A stretch of 64,000 nt of DNA from Mycolicibacterium sp. P1-5 (GTDB taxonomy: Bacteria > Actinomycetota > Actinomycetes > Mycobacteriales > Mycobacteriaceae), in the NCBI RefSeq assembly GCF_008329565.1, contig NZ_NPKT01000001.1:620001-684000 (forward strand), read 5' to 3'. The notes beneath the pieces are model-generated. The model did not search any database and was not told the DNA's origin. It worked only from the letters and a program-made list of their open reading frames with translations. Within the stretch, counting starts at the first letter, position 1, and each line of letters begins with the position of its first letter. Position numbers and translations under genes: made by a program. Below are positions 18,951 to 27,509 of the stretch, piece after piece.

Positions 18951-19420
18951 GGCTTCTCGGCCAGAATCGGTGCGGCCGGACGCAGCATCGGCAGGTGCGG
19001 AATGCCGTCTTCGAGGAATTCGGCGCCGTCGGCGACGAAGCCGTGGTTGGCATACATCTCGACGAGGTACGTCTGGGCGTTGATCCGGCAAGCGTGATCA
19101 CCCACATCGGCCAGTGCTGCCTGCATCAGCCGGGTGGTGTGGCCCTGACCGCGGGCTGCGCGCTGGGTGCACACGCGCCCGATGCGGAACGCCTTCTCCC
19201 CGCCGGCGTGCTCCTCCATCAGCCGCAGCGTGGCGAATACCGTGCCGTCGGGATGCTCCAACCAGAAGTGCCGGGTTTCGGCCAACAGGTCGCGGCCGTC
19301 GAGTTCCGGGTAGGGACATGCCTGTTCGACGACGAACACCTCGACCCGCAGCTTCAGCAGCTCGTAGAGGGTGGCCGCGTCGAGGTCCTTGGCCCAGGAG
19401 CGGCGCAAGGCGACCGTCAC
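18947..19420 (-). CDS. ElaA-like GNAT family N-acetyltransferase
   Basis: 157 residues, GTG 19420. The GNAT acetyl-CoA motif is visible as [21 protein letters not shown] (R/Q-x-x-G-x-G/A type). The N-terminal [20 protein letters not shown] is typical of the ElaA subfamily. It overlaps mqo upstream and the chelatase gene downstream by 4 bases each. Same position as Rv2851c. Substrate unknown. Confidence 0.88.
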   Translation of the reverse strand: MTVALRRSWAKDLDAATLYELLKLRVEVFVVEQACPYPELDGRDLLAETRHFWLEHPDGTVFATLRLMEEHAGGEKAFRIGRVCTQRAARGQGHTTRLMQAALADVGDHACRINAQTYLVEMYANHGFVADGAEFLEDGIPHLPMLRPAAPILAEKP

Positions 19421-20988
19421 ACCACCCCCGCGGGTTCCGGGTCACCGGAATCCGAGGCGATGGGTGTGCGGTCGGGGCCGGCGGCCTGCGCGGCCCGGCC
19501 GGCATGGGTTCCGCTCTCCAGCCCGAGCACCGTGGTGCCGTGCGCCCACACCTCATGGAAAAGGTCCGGGTTCTCCGACAGCTGGACGCCCAGGGAGGGC
19601 ACCATCTCCTTGAGCTTGGGCAGCCAGCTCTGGTAGCGGTCGGCGAAGCAGCGCTCCAGAACCTCGATCATCGCCGGGACCGCCGTCGAAGCGCCCGGAG
19701 ACGCACCCAGCAGGCCGGCGATCGAGCCGTCGGCGGCTGCCAGCACCGTGGTGCCGAACTCCAGCACGCCGAGCTTCTTGGCGTCGCGGCGGATCACCTG
19801 CACGCGCTGGCCGGCGATATCCAGCTCCCAGTCCGAATCCCTTGCGCTGGGAGCGAATTGGCGAAGATTGTCGACGCGGTCGGATTCGCTGAGCGCCAGC
19901 TGGCCGATCAGGTACTTCAGTAGACCCATCTCGGTGAGCCCGACGCCGATCATCGAGGCCAGGTTGTTCGGCTTGACCGACAGCGGCAGGTCGGTGACCT
20001 TGCCTTCCTTCAGGAATTTCGGCGACCAGCCTGCGAACGGGCCGAACAGCAGCCACGATCGCCCGCTGATGACGCGGGTGTCCAGGTGCGGCACCGACAT
20101 CGGCGGGGCACCCAGCGGCGGCAGGCCGTACACCTTGGCCTGGTGCGCGGCGGCCAGTTCGGGGTCGCCGGTGCGCAGCCACTGGCCGCTGACCGGGAAA
20201 CCGCCGAAGCCCTTGACCTCGGGGATGCCGGACTTCTGCAGCAGCGGCAGCGCGCCGCCGCCGGCACCGACGAACACGAATTTGGCCGACAGCTTGCGTT
20301 TCTGCCCGGTACGCCGGTTGTGGATCTTCACCGTCCAACCGCCGTCGGACTCCTTGTGCAGATCGAGGACGTCGTGACCGAACAGGGTGCTCATGCCGCG
20401 CTCGGTGCCGTAGGCGAGGAGCTGGCGGGTCAGCGCCCCGAAGTCGACGTCGGTGCCGTCCTGGGTCCAGTTCAGGCCGACCGGCTGGGAGAAGTCGCGG
20501 CCCTTGGCCATCAACGGCAGCCGACGGGTGAACTCGTCGCGGTCGTCGATGAACTCCATCGTGGCGAACAGCGGGTTGCGCACGAGGGTCTCGCGGCGGC
20601 GGCGGAGGTAGTCGACATGTTCGGCGCCCTGCACGAAGCTGACATGCGGAATGGGGTTCAGGAAGTTGCGGACGTCGGGCAGGATGCCGTTCTCGTGGGC
20701 GTAGCTCCAGAACTGGCGGGTGACCTGGAACTGCTCATTGACGTTGATGGCCTTGGCGATGTCGATGGTGCCGTCGGGCTTCTCCGGTGTGTAGTTCAGT
20801 TCACACAACGCGGAGTGCCCGGTGCCGGCGTTATTCCACGGATCGGAGCTCTCGGCGGCGGCAGCGTCCAGGCGCTCGACCAGCGTGATCGACCAGTCCG
20901 GCTGGACCAGCCGCAGCAGTGCGCCCAGCGTCGCGCTCATGATTCCCGCGCCGACCAGCACGACATCGGTCTTGGTGGTATCTGACAC
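19417..20988 (-). CDS. mqo: Malate:quinone oxidoreductase
   Basis: Membrane-associated FAD enzyme that oxidises malate to oxaloacetate and reduces quinone. 523 residues from GTG 20988 ([15 protein letters not shown]), with AAAGGAC upstream. The FAD-binding motif [14 protein letters not shown] is at about 12-25, followed by [20 protein letters not shown], strongly diagnostic of Mqo. C-terminal [17 protein letters not shown] is also typical. A C-terminal tail of about 30 residues ([19 protein letters not shown]) extends past the recalled M. tuberculosis form. First gene of a minus-strand run reaching cysG. Confidence 0.95.
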   Translation of the reverse strand: MSDTTKTDVVLVGAGIMSATLGALLRLVQPDWSITLVERLDAAAAESSDPWNNAGTGHSALCELNYTPEKPDGTIDIAKAINVNEQFQVTRQFWSYAHENGILPDVRNFLNPIPHVSFVQGAEHVDYLRRRRETLVRNPLFATMEFIDDRDEFTRRLPLMAKGRDFSQPVGLNWTQDGTDVDFGALTRQLLAYGTERGMSTLFGHDVLDLHKESDGGWTVKIHNRRTGQKRKLSAKFVFVGAGGGALPLLQKSGIPEVKGFGGFPVSGQWLRTGDPELAAAHQAKVYGLPPLGAPPMSVPHLDTRVISGRSWLLFGPFAGWSPKFLKEGKVTDLPLSVKPNNLASMIGVGLTEMGLLKYLIGQLALSESDRVDNLRQFAPSARDSDWELDIAGQRVQVIRRDAKKLGVLEFGTTVLAAADGSIAGLLGASPGASTAVPAMIEVLERCFADRYQSWLPKLKEMVPSLGVQLSENPDLFHEVWAHGTTVLGLESGTHAGRAAQAAGPDRTPIASDSGDPEPAGVV

Positions 20989-21107
20989 CGGATCGTCGTC
21001 CTTTGCTCTAGCTGTATAGACAGTCAGGTTATCCCGCCCGACACTCACTTATTCGTCAGAGTCGCCAGCACCACACCCCCGCGCTGCTCACAGTTAGGGT
21101 AGGGGCT

Positions 21108-22130
21108 GTGATGGCAGCGCAGGCCGACTGGGCCGACGATGTCCTTCCCGGCTACCAACAGGCGACCATGGTGTTGGGGCCGGACCCCGACGGCGAGGGC
21201 GATCTGTTCGCCACTCTGGTGCGACGCGCGGACGGTGAGCCGGCCGCACACACCGTGCTGGCGGTGCATGGATTCACCGACTACTTCTTCAACACCGACC
21301 TGGCCGACCATTTCACCGGCGCGGGGTACCGGTTCTATGCACTGGACCAACACAAGTGTGGCCGGTCCTGGCGTGACGCACAGACCCCGCATTTCACGAC
21401 CGACCTGGCCCGCTATGACCGCGAGCTCGAGCGGGCGGTGGCGGTGATCGCCTCCGAGAATCCCGGCACGACGATCCTGGTCTACGGCCACTCCGCAGGC
21501 GGGCTGATCGTGTCGCTGTGGCTCAACCGGGTGCGGCTGCGCAACGCGACAGCGGCATTGTCGATCGGCGGACTGGTGCTGAACTCGCCGTGGCTGGACC
21601 TGCACGGCCCGGCGATCCTGCGCACCAGGCTGACCTCGACGGCCATCGGCGCGATGTCGCGGGTTCGCAAGACGCGGGTGGTGCGCGGCACCAGCAAGGG
21701 CGGCTACGGGCTGACCCTGCACCGCGACTACGACGGCGAGTTCGACTACAACCTGCAGTGGAAGCCGCTGGGCGGCTTCCCGGTGACGGTGGGCTGGATT
21801 CACGCCATCCGCCGCGGCCACGCCACGTTGCATCGCGGGCTGGATGTCGGTGTGCCGAACCTGATTCTGCGCTCCGACCACAGTGTCACCGAGAGCGCCG
21901 ACGCGGCGAGCATGCAGCGTGGCGACGCGGTGCTCAACGTCACCCAGATCGCGCGCTGGGCGGGGTGCATCGGCAATCGCACGACGGTGGTTCCCATCCG
22001 CGACGCCAAGCACGACGTGTTCCTGTCGCTTGCCGAACCGCGTGCGAAATCTTATCGCGAGCTGTCCGACTGGCTGAATGTCTATCGTGCGCATCTAGCG
22101 TCGGCCTCATCGGCCGCCGGTCAGGGTTAA
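21108..22130 (+). CDS. Alpha/beta hydrolase, lysophospholipase-like
   Basis: 340 residues from GTG 21108; ATG 21111 is the alternative. TAGGGT at 21095-21100 lies about 7 bases upstream, so transcription probably starts at or next to the start codon (leaderless). The nucleophile elbow is VYGHSAGGLIVSLW (GxSxG), the oxyanion region is VHGFTDYFF, and the late His is in DAKHDVFLS. Serine hydrolase resembling monoglyceride/lysophospholipase types; same position as Rv2854. Ten bases upstream of mtr. Confidence 0.85.
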   Translation: MMAAQADWADDVLPGYQQATMVLGPDPDGEGDLFATLVRRADGEPAAHTVLAVHGFTDYFFNTDLADHFTGAGYRFYALDQHKCGRSWRDAQTPHFTTDLARYDRELERAVAVIASENPGTTILVYGHSAGGLIVSLWLNRVRLRNATAALSIGGLVLNSPWLDLHGPAILRTRLTSTAIGAMSRVRKTRVVRGTSKGGYGLTLHRDYDGEFDYNLQWKPLGGFPVTVGWIHAIRRGHATLHRGLDVGVPNLILRSDHSVTESADAASMQRGDAVLNVTQIARWAGCIGNRTTVVPIRDAKHDVFLSLAEPRAKSYRELSDWLNVYRAHLASASSAAGQG

Positions 22131-22140
22131 GGGGATTTCG

Positions 22141-23553
22141 TTGGAGCACTTTGACATTGCAATCATCGGGACGGGTTCGGGCAACACGATTCTCGACGAG
22201 CGCTACGCGGACAAGAAGATCGCGATCTGCGAGCAGGGGGTGTTCGGCGGCACCTGCCTGAATGTGGGCTGCATCCCCACCAAGATGTTCGTCTATGCCG
22301 CCGAGGTGGCCCAGACCGTGCGCGACGCATCGCGATTCGGTGTCGACGCCCGCATCGACGGTGTGCGCTGGTCCGACATCGTCTCGCGGGTGTTCGGCCG
22401 GATCGACCCGTTGGCGATCGGCGGCGAGAACTACCGCCGCTCCTCGCCGAATGTGATGCTCTACGACAGCCATACCCGCTTCACCGGGCGCGGTAGTGAC
22501 GGCTACCTGCTGCGCACCGACGACGGTGAGGAGTTCACCGCCGAGCAAGTGGTGATCGCCGCGGGTGCGCGAGCGATGGTGCCCGACGCGATCGCCGGCT
22601 GCGGTGTCGACGTCCACACCAGCGACACCATCATGCGCATACCCGAGCTGCCCGAGCATCTGGTGATCATCGGCGGCGGGTTCGTCGCAGCCGAATTCGC
22701 CCACGTGTTCTCGTCTTTGGGGAGCCGGGTGACGATCGTCATCCGGGGTTCCGGGATGTTGTCGCACTGCGACGACACGCTGTGTGAGCGGTACACCGAC
22801 ATCGCCGGCAAGAAGTGGGAGCTCCGCAGTCACCGCAACATGGTCGGGGCACACCTCGACGGCTCACAGACGGTCGTCGAGCTCGACGACGGATCGGAGT
22901 TGCATGCCGACGTCGTGTTGGTGGCCACCGGCCGTCAACCCAATGGTGACCTGCTGGACGTGCACAACGCCGGGGTGAAGCTCGACGGAAACGGCCTGGT
23001 CGTCGTCGACGAGTACCAACGCACAACGGCGCGAGGCATTTTCGCACTCGGCGACGTTTCCTCGGACTACCAGCTCAAGCACGTCGCCAACCATGAAGCC
23101 CGGGTGGTGCGGCACAACCTCCTGCAGGACTGGGACGACACCGACGCGCTGATGTACTCCGATCACCGTTTCGTGCCGTCAGCGGTATTCACCGATCCGC
23201 AGATCGCCTCGGTCGGCTTGACCGAAAACGAAGCCCGCGCAGCCGGTTACAAATTCAACGTCAAGGTGCAGGACTACTCCGACGTGGCGTACGGCTGGGC
23301 GATGGAGGACACCACCGGCTTCGCCAAGATCATCGTCGAGCAGGACAGCGGCAAGATTCTGGGCGCCCACATCATGGGTCACCAGGCGTCGTCGTTGATC
23401 CAGCCGCTCATCCAGGCGATGAGCTTCGGGCTGTCCGGCCGGGAGATGGCCCGCGGCCAGTACTGGATACACCCGGCGTTGCCCGAGGTGATCGAGAACG
23501 CGCTGCTGGCGTTGTGCGGTGAGCCGCCGTGGCCGCCGTCTCGTCGGCACTGA
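22141..23553 (+). CDS. mtr: Mycothione reductase
   Basis: NADPH-dependent flavoprotein disulfide reductase that keeps mycothiol reduced. 470 residues from TTG 22141. The FAD motif is IAIIGTGSGNTILDERYA; the redox-active disulfide is GGTCLNVGCIPTKM (Cys-x4-Cys). The NADPH motif is VIIGGGFVAAEFAHV, and the C-terminal dimer-interface catalytic pair is HPALPEVIENAL. The pattern matches M. tuberculosis Mtr as I recall it. The gene fixes the organism as a mycothiol-producing actinobacterium. Confidence 0.97.
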   Translation: MEHFDIAIIGTGSGNTILDERYADKKIAICEQGVFGGTCLNVGCIPTKMFVYAAEVAQTVRDASRFGVDARIDGVRWSDIVSRVFGRIDPLAIGGENYRRSSPNVMLYDSHTRFTGRGSDGYLLRTDDGEEFTAEQVVIAAGARAMVPDAIAGCGVDVHTSDTIMRIPELPEHLVIIGGGFVAAEFAHVFSSLGSRVTIVIRGSGMLSHCDDTLCERYTDIAGKKWELRSHRNMVGAHLDGSQTVVELDDGSELHADVVLVATGRQPNGDLLDVHNAGVKLDGNGLVVVDEYQRTTARGIFALGDVSSDYQLKHVANHEARVVRHNLLQDWDDTDALMYSDHRFVPSAVFTDPQIASVGLTENEARAAGYKFNVKVQDYSDVAYGWAMEDTTGFAKIIVEQDSGKILGAHIMGHQASSLIQPLIQAMSFGLSGREMARGQYWIHPALPEVIENALLALCGEPPWPPSRRH

Positions 23554-23569
23554 CAAGTCACCTTTCTCC

Positions 23570-23630
23570 CGCGAGCAGTCGTGAAACCCCCCAAAAGTGG
23601 CCTTTTTAGGGGTTTTCACGTCTGCTCGCG
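23570..23630. repeat. Intergenic palindrome, family B copy 1 (candidate bidirectional terminator)
   Basis: Arms CGCGAGCAG-T-CGTGAAACCCC and GGGGTTTTCACG-T-CTGCTCGCG pair over about 20 bases with one mismatch and one bulge, with an inner AAAAG/CTTTT pairing. It lies between the convergent stops of mtr and cbiO. A near-identical element is at 61923-61980. Confidence 0.8.
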
Positions 23631-23638
23631 GTCGAAAC

Positions 23639-24379
23639 TCAGCGCGCGGGAACCACAAAGCCCCACGGCAATTCGAGCCGGTGCGCGGAGAGCAGGTCCG
23701 CATCGGACAGCACGGCGGTGACAGTGTCGTCGGCCACCACCACCCCGCCGTCCAGCACGATGGCCCGGTCGCACAGCTGGGCGGCATACGGCAGGTCGTG
23801 GGTGACGATCACCATCGTGGCCGGCAGTGTCGCCAGGGTCTCGGCCAGTTCCCGGCGGGCCACCGGATCGAGGTTGGCCGACGGTTCGTCGAGAACCAAA
23901 ATCTCCGGCTCGCACGCCAGCACCGTGGCCAGGGCGGCGCGGCGGCGCTGCCCGCCGGACAGGTGTGCTGGACTGCGGTCGGCATGCTCGGTCATCGACA
24001 CCACGTCCAGCGCGGCGGCCACCCGGGCGGCCAGCGCGTCGCCGGTCACCCCGAAGTTGGCCGGGCCGAATGCGACATCCTGAGCCACCGTCGGCATGAA
24101 CAGCTGATCGTCGGGATCCTGGAACACCACCCCGACCCGCCGGCGGATATCACGAAGGGTCTTGCGGGTCAACGTGATTCCGCTGATCTCGACGGCACCC
24201 GAGGTGGCGGTGAGCACGCCGTTGAGGTGCAGCATGAGCGTGGTCTTGCCCGCCCCGTTGGGGCCGAGGATGGCCACCCGCTCCCCCGGCGCGATGGTCA
24301 GGTCGACCCCGTCGAGGGCGGCATGGCCGTCGGGATAGCGGTAACGCAGACCCTCGACGCGGATAGCGGGCGCGCTCAT
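23639..24379 (-). CDS. cbiO: Cobalt/nickel ECF transporter ATPase
   Basis: 246 residues from ATG 24379, overlapping the cbiQ stop (ATGA). Walker A LGPNGAGKTTLML, Q-loop QDPDDQLF, ABC signature LSGGQRRRAALAT, Walker B ILVLDEPSANLDP and switch His in VTHDLPYA are all present, so the ATPase should be active. It energises uptake with CbiM, CbiN and CbiQ encoded upstream in the same operon. Last gene of that operon, ending at the family B palindrome. Confidence 0.93.
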   Translation of the reverse strand: MSAPAIRVEGLRYRYPDGHAALDGVDLTIAPGERVAILGPNGAGKTTLMLHLNGVLTATSGAVEISGITLTRKTLRDIRRRVGVVFQDPDDQLFMPTVAQDVAFGPANFGVTGDALAARVAAALDVVSMTEHADRSPAHLSGGQRRRAALATVLACEPEILVLDEPSANLDPVARRELAETLATLPATMVIVTHDLPYAAQLCDRAIVLDGGVVVADDTVTAVLSDADLLSAHRLELPWGFVVPAR

Positions 24380-25152
24380 CGCAGCACCCAGGCCGAGGCG
24401 GCCACCATTACCGCCGCCACCGCCGGGGTCAGCGCACCGGCCCATTGCGCGCCGGTGGCTCGCGGCCCGGCACCGACGATCGCCAGTTCGGGGACCCTGC
24501 CGTCGAAGCCACGCGAGACCATCGCCAAGTACACCCGCTCACCGCGCTCATAGGACTGCAGGAACAGCGCGCCAACACCTTTCGCTATCGCACCGATCTG
24601 GTGGATGGCGCGCGGGGAGTCGCCGCGGGAGATTCGTGCCATCCGCATTCGGCTCACTTCCGCTGACAGCAGGTCGATGTAGCGGATCATCAGCACGAGC
24701 ATCGAGGTCACCAAGCCGGGCACACCGAGCCGGCTCAGCGCCAGGGGCAGCTCACGTGCCGAGGTGGTGGCTGCGACGGTCAGCGAGGCGGACACGCCGA
24801 GGGTGCCTTTGACGACGATCCCCCAGGCCGCCCACAGCCCGGCCACCGACAATTGCAGGCCGGCCACCGTGATGTGTTCTCCGCCTTCGGCGAACGGCAG
24901 CAGCACGGCCAGCACGATGAACGGCGCTTCGATGAGCATCCGCGGCAGGATCCAGCGCAGCGGGATCGCGGCCACCCGCCAGACCACCAGCACGATCGCG
25001 GCGTAGAGCGCAAACGGCCAGATCATTTCGCGTGGGGTGGCCACCACTGCGACGACGAACAGCACCAGTCCGGCGATCTTGACCTCGGCGGGTGCCCGGT
25101 GCACGACGGATTCATCGTCCCGGTAGAGCGGGTGGGAGTGTCCGGCCCCCAT
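24376..25152 (-). CDS. cbiQ: Cobalt/nickel ECF transporter transmembrane protein
   Basis: 258 residues with about five or six membrane segments. The coupling region SRMRMARISRGDSPRAI carries the Arg/Gly-containing motifs that contact the ATPase in ECF T-components. A gap of one base separates it from cbiN, and it overlaps cbiO by 4 bases. With the CbiM substrate-binding subunit next door, it serves Co2+ or Ni2+ uptake. Confidence 0.9.
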   Translation of the reverse strand: MGAGHSHPLYRDDESVVHRAPAEVKIAGLVLFVVAVVATPREMIWPFALYAAIVLVVWRVAAIPLRWILPRMLIEAPFIVLAVLLPFAEGGEHITVAGLQLSVAGLWAAWGIVVKGTLGVSASLTVAATTSARELPLALSRLGVPGLVTSMLVLMIRYIDLLSAEVSRMRMARISRGDSPRAIHQIGAIAKGVGALFLQSYERGERVYLAMVSRGFDGRVPELAIVGAGPRATGAQWAGALTPAVAAVMVAASAWVLR

Positions 25153-25153
25153 C

Positions 25154-25510
25154 TCAGTCCTTCGCGCGGCGGCTGCGCGCGATCAGCCAGAACCCGCCGA
25201 AAGCAATACCGAGCACGACGACGGCACCGATGATCCCCACAAGGCCGACGCTGCCCGAGTGACCGAAGATCGTGTAGCCGGCCAGCGGCGATGCCGACAT
25301 CGTGTGGTCGGTCGCGTGCTGGGCGATGCAGGTGCCGGTCAGCTGTTCACCGTGGCCGGTTTCAACGACCTGGCAGCCCTGCCGGGTTGCCGAGTCCAGT
25401 CCGTCGGGGCTCGAGCTGGCGAAGTACGACGCGACACCGGCGATCAGGAGGATCGCGACTCCGAAGCCGACCCACAGCTGCCAATGTCGGGCCACCGTCT
25501 GGGCACTCAT
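25154..25510 (-). CDS. cbiN: CbiN-like PDGLE-domain subunit
   Basis: 118 residues with two membrane segments (about 11-30 and 86-108) and an intervening extracytoplasmic loop containing SSSPDGLD, the PDGLE-domain signature. This subunit pairs with CbiM in metal ECF transporters. It overlaps cbiM by 4 bases. The loop has several His and two Cys, which may form a disulfide. Confidence 0.85.
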   Translation of the reverse strand: MSAQTVARHWQLWVGFGVAILLIAGVASYFASSSPDGLDSATRQGCQVVETGHGEQLTGTCIAQHATDHTMSASPLAGYTIFGHSGSVGLVGIIGAVVVLGIAFGGFWLIARSRRAKD

Positions 25511-26211
25511 ACGGTCACCGCTGTGCGCTCGCGGTCACGGCGCAGCAGGTAGACCAGGTCCGGGCGGGACCTGGCGACGGTCATCACGGTCACCGCGGTG
25601 ATCAGCCCCTCACCCATGCCTATGAGGACATGGGTGCCGAGCAGGTACGCCCACACCGTGCCGAGTGATGTCGGAGCGGCACCGCCGATGGCGTATTCGG
25701 CCACGAACCCCATTGCTGCACAGACTGTTCCGATCAGTGCCGACAGGAACCCCACGACGCCCAGCGCCGGCACCGAGCCGGGGCGGCGCCGTCGCGTCAC
25801 TGCGAAGAGGAGCCGGGCGGCGGCGTACCCCGCTGCGACACCGATGAGCGCCATGTTGGTGATGTTCGTACCCAGGGCGGTCACCCCGCCGTCAGCGAAC
25901 AACAGGGACTGCACCACCAGCACGATCGTGATGCACAGCACGCCCGTGTACGGACCGACCAGGATCGCGGCCAGCGCGCCGCCGAGGAGATGCCCGCTGA
26001 CGCCGGGCAGGATCGGGAAGTTGATCATCTGGACCGCGAAGATGAAGGCGGCGACCAATCCGGCCAGCGGGACCGTGCGCTCGTCGAGCTCGGTACGCGC
26101 CCGCCAGCCGCAGAACGCCACCACCGCGATCGCCAGAATCCCGAAGACCACCGAGGTAGGCGCATTGACCAGGCCGTCGCTCATGTGCATGGCCGTGATC
26201 TGGACGCTCAA
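25507..26211 (-). CDS. cbiM: Cobalt/nickel ECF transporter substrate-binding subunit
   Basis: 234 residues from TTG 26211, which has AGGAGG four bases upstream. An internal ATG at 26190 would give MHMSDGLVN, exactly the N-terminus expected for CbiM/NikM, where Met1 and His2 take part in metal binding; it lacks a good ribosome site at normal distance. Six or seven membrane segments. First transporter gene of the operon, 98 bases after the ArsR regulator gene, with an operator-like palindrome between them. Whether cobalt or nickel is carried cannot be told from sequence; the cobalamin genes nearby favour cobalt. Confidence 0.92.
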   Translation of the reverse strand: MSVQITAMHMSDGLVNAPTSVVFGILAIAVVAFCGWRARTELDERTVPLAGLVAAFIFAVQMINFPILPGVSGHLLGGALAAILVGPYTGVLCITIVLVVQSLLFADGGVTALGTNITNMALIGVAAGYAAARLLFAVTRRRRPGSVPALGVVGFLSALIGTVCAAMGFVAEYAIGGAAPTSLGTVWAYLLGTHVLIGMGEGLITAVTVMTVARSRPDLVYLLRRDRERTAVTV

Positions 26212-26267
26212 CGTGCCTCCTCACGATCGGGTCCGTCCCCGACCGTCAACCCTAATCGGCGCGCTCG

Positions 26268-26291
26268 ATATCTGTCTACCTGTACAGATAT
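26268..26291. promoter_or_regulatory. Operator-like inverted repeat between arsR and cbiM
   Basis: ATATCTGT (26268-26275), eight bases, then ACAGATAT (26284-26291): a perfect 8+8 inverted repeat. Operators of ArsR/SmtB metal sensors are often AT-rich palindromes of this size. It lies upstream of cbiM and just after the arsR stop, so the ArsR protein probably controls a promoter internal to the gene pair. Confidence 0.6.
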
Positions 26292-26309
26292 TCGAGTGAA
26301 CCGCCCTGC

Positions 26310-26642
26310 TCACTCGGCGTGGGCGGCACCGATCCAGTGCAGCAGGTCGTGCACCGTGTGATCCTCGAGGCGATAGCTCACCTGCCGGCCCACTCGCGTA
26401 GAGGTGACCCAGCCCTGCTGACGCAGCACCCGAAGTGCTTGCGACACAGCGTTTTCCGACCGACCGACGGCGGCCGCGAGGTCGCCGACACAAATGCCGG
26501 GGGCCCGGTGCAGGCCGAGGAGGATTTCCAGCCGGTGCGGGTCGGACAACAAATCGAAGCGCTGAGTCCAGCTGTGGATGTCGACGTCGGCCAGCGCGGA
26601 CGAGGCACGCTCGACCTTCGCCGTATCGCCTGGGGCATCCAT
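26310..26642 (-). CDS. ArsR/SmtB-family metal-responsive repressor
   Basis: 110 residues from ATG 26642 (MDAPGDTAKVERA). Winged-helix core: LLSDPHRLEILLGLH, then recognition helix region VGRSENAVSQALRVLRQQGW. The C-terminal helix is His-rich (EDHTVHDLLHWIGAAHAE), with spacing reminiscent of the alpha-5 metal sites of Ni/Co sensors, though not the exact SmtB D-x-H-x10-H-x2-E pattern. Together with the downstream cbiMNQO genes this indicates cobalt or nickel sensing. Divergent from the zinc-finger gene at 26721. Confidence 0.85.
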   Translation of the reverse strand: MDAPGDTAKVERASSALADVDIHSWTQRFDLLSDPHRLEILLGLHRAPGICVGDLAAAVGRSENAVSQALRVLRQQGWVTSTRVGRQVSYRLEDHTVHDLLHWIGAAHAE

Positions 26643-26685
26643 GCTTAGAAATCTAGCCCAGCAGACAAGTTGAACCAGGGACGCT

Positions 26686-26712
26686 GGAACAATCCGGCCC
26701 ACTTACGCGACT
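26686..26712 (+). promoter_or_regulatory. Candidate ECF (SigC) promoter of the zinc-finger gene
   Basis: GGAAC (26686-26690), 17 bases, CGACT (26708-26712). The same GGAAC-N17-CGAC layout occurs upstream of the DUF5134 and ctpB genes. The -10 ends 8 bases before GTG 26721, predicting a leaderless mRNA. Confidence 0.65.
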
Positions 26713-26720
26713 ATTGATGC

Positions 26721-27431
26721 GTGGACTGCGATGTCGCCCGGGAGGCGTTGTCAGCCCGGATCGACGGTGAACGCGAACCTGTTCCCGCGGCCCGGGTCGA
26801 CGAGCATCTCTCCGCCTGTGACCAGTGCAGCGCGTGGTACGCCCGTGCTGTCGAGCAGACCCGGCAACTGCGGCGGCTGGCCGGCCGCTCCCAGGTGGCG
26901 GCCGTCGCCGCGCCCAGCCCGCCGCCTCGGGCGTCCCGTCCCGAAGCGGGCATCTGGCTGCGGTGGACCCTGGCGACCGTCGGGGTGGTGCAGGTCGCAC
27001 TGGCGGTCGCCCAGGCCCTGGGCGTCAACGTCGGCACGTCGGGAGCCGCCCACCACGCCATGATGGGTGGGCATCTGCTCAACGAGTCGACCGCGTGGTC
27101 GGCGGCGCTCGGCGTGGTGATGGTCGTCGCCGCGGTGCGCCCGAAGGCGGCCGCCGGCCTGGCCGGGGTGCTGTCGGTCTTCACCGCGATCCTCACTGCC
27201 TACGTGGTCAGCGACGCCCTGTCGAGTGCGGTGAGCCTCGACCGAATCCTGTCGCACCTGCCGGTCGTGGCCGGGACCGTATTGGCGCTGCTGGTCTGGA
27301 GGATGTCCCGGATCTCGAGTCCCGAGCCGTGGTCGGACGCACTGCCTGTGACGGCCCAGGTGGTGTTGCCCTACAACGCATCTCGCGGTCGACAGCGCGG
27401 GCACCTCCACCCCACCGACGGCGCTGCTTGA
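26721..27431 (+). CDS. Zinc-finger (ZAS-type) membrane protein, candidate anti-sigma factor with His/Met-rich loop
   Basis: 236 residues from GTG 26721. Residues 29-36 have H-x3-C-x2-C (HLSACDQC), the zinc-binding anti-sigma (ZAS/RsrA-like) signature, in an N-terminal cytoplasmic domain with a further Cys at position 3. A first membrane segment (about 78-100) is followed by a loop with HHAMMGGH at residues 111-118, then three or more further membrane segments. If the N-terminus is cytoplasmic, this His/Met cluster faces outward and could bind copper. Preceded by a GGAAC-N17-CGACT promoter. No sigma gene is adjacent; sigC is 17 kb away. Anti-sigma function is an inference from domain and promoter. 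Confidence 0.75.
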   Translation: MDCDVAREALSARIDGEREPVPAARVDEHLSACDQCSAWYARAVEQTRQLRRLAGRSQVAAVAAPSPPPRASRPEAGIWLRWTLATVGVVQVALAVAQALGVNVGTSGAAHHAMMGGHLLNESTAWSAALGVVMVVAAVRPKAAAGLAGVLSVFTAILTAYVVSDALSSAVSLDRILSHLPVVAGTVLALLVWRMSRISSPEPWSDALPVTAQVVLPYNASRGRQRGHLHPTDGAA

Positions 27432-27509
27432 GCAGCCTGCGGCGAAACCGACAATTCGCAGCAGAATCGCGAGACGAGGACTGCAGAACGTCGATCTCGG
27501 CGTCACGGG

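Noticed and set aside
21045..22094. Minus-strand open frame of 349 codons opposite the alpha/beta hydrolase gene
   Set aside because: No recognizable motifs; it lies wholly antisense to a well-supported hydrolase.
26212..26309. Cobalamin riboswitch before cbiM
   Set aside because: The gap is only 98 bases, too short for the full B12 aptamer, and contains instead a protein-operator-like palindrome.
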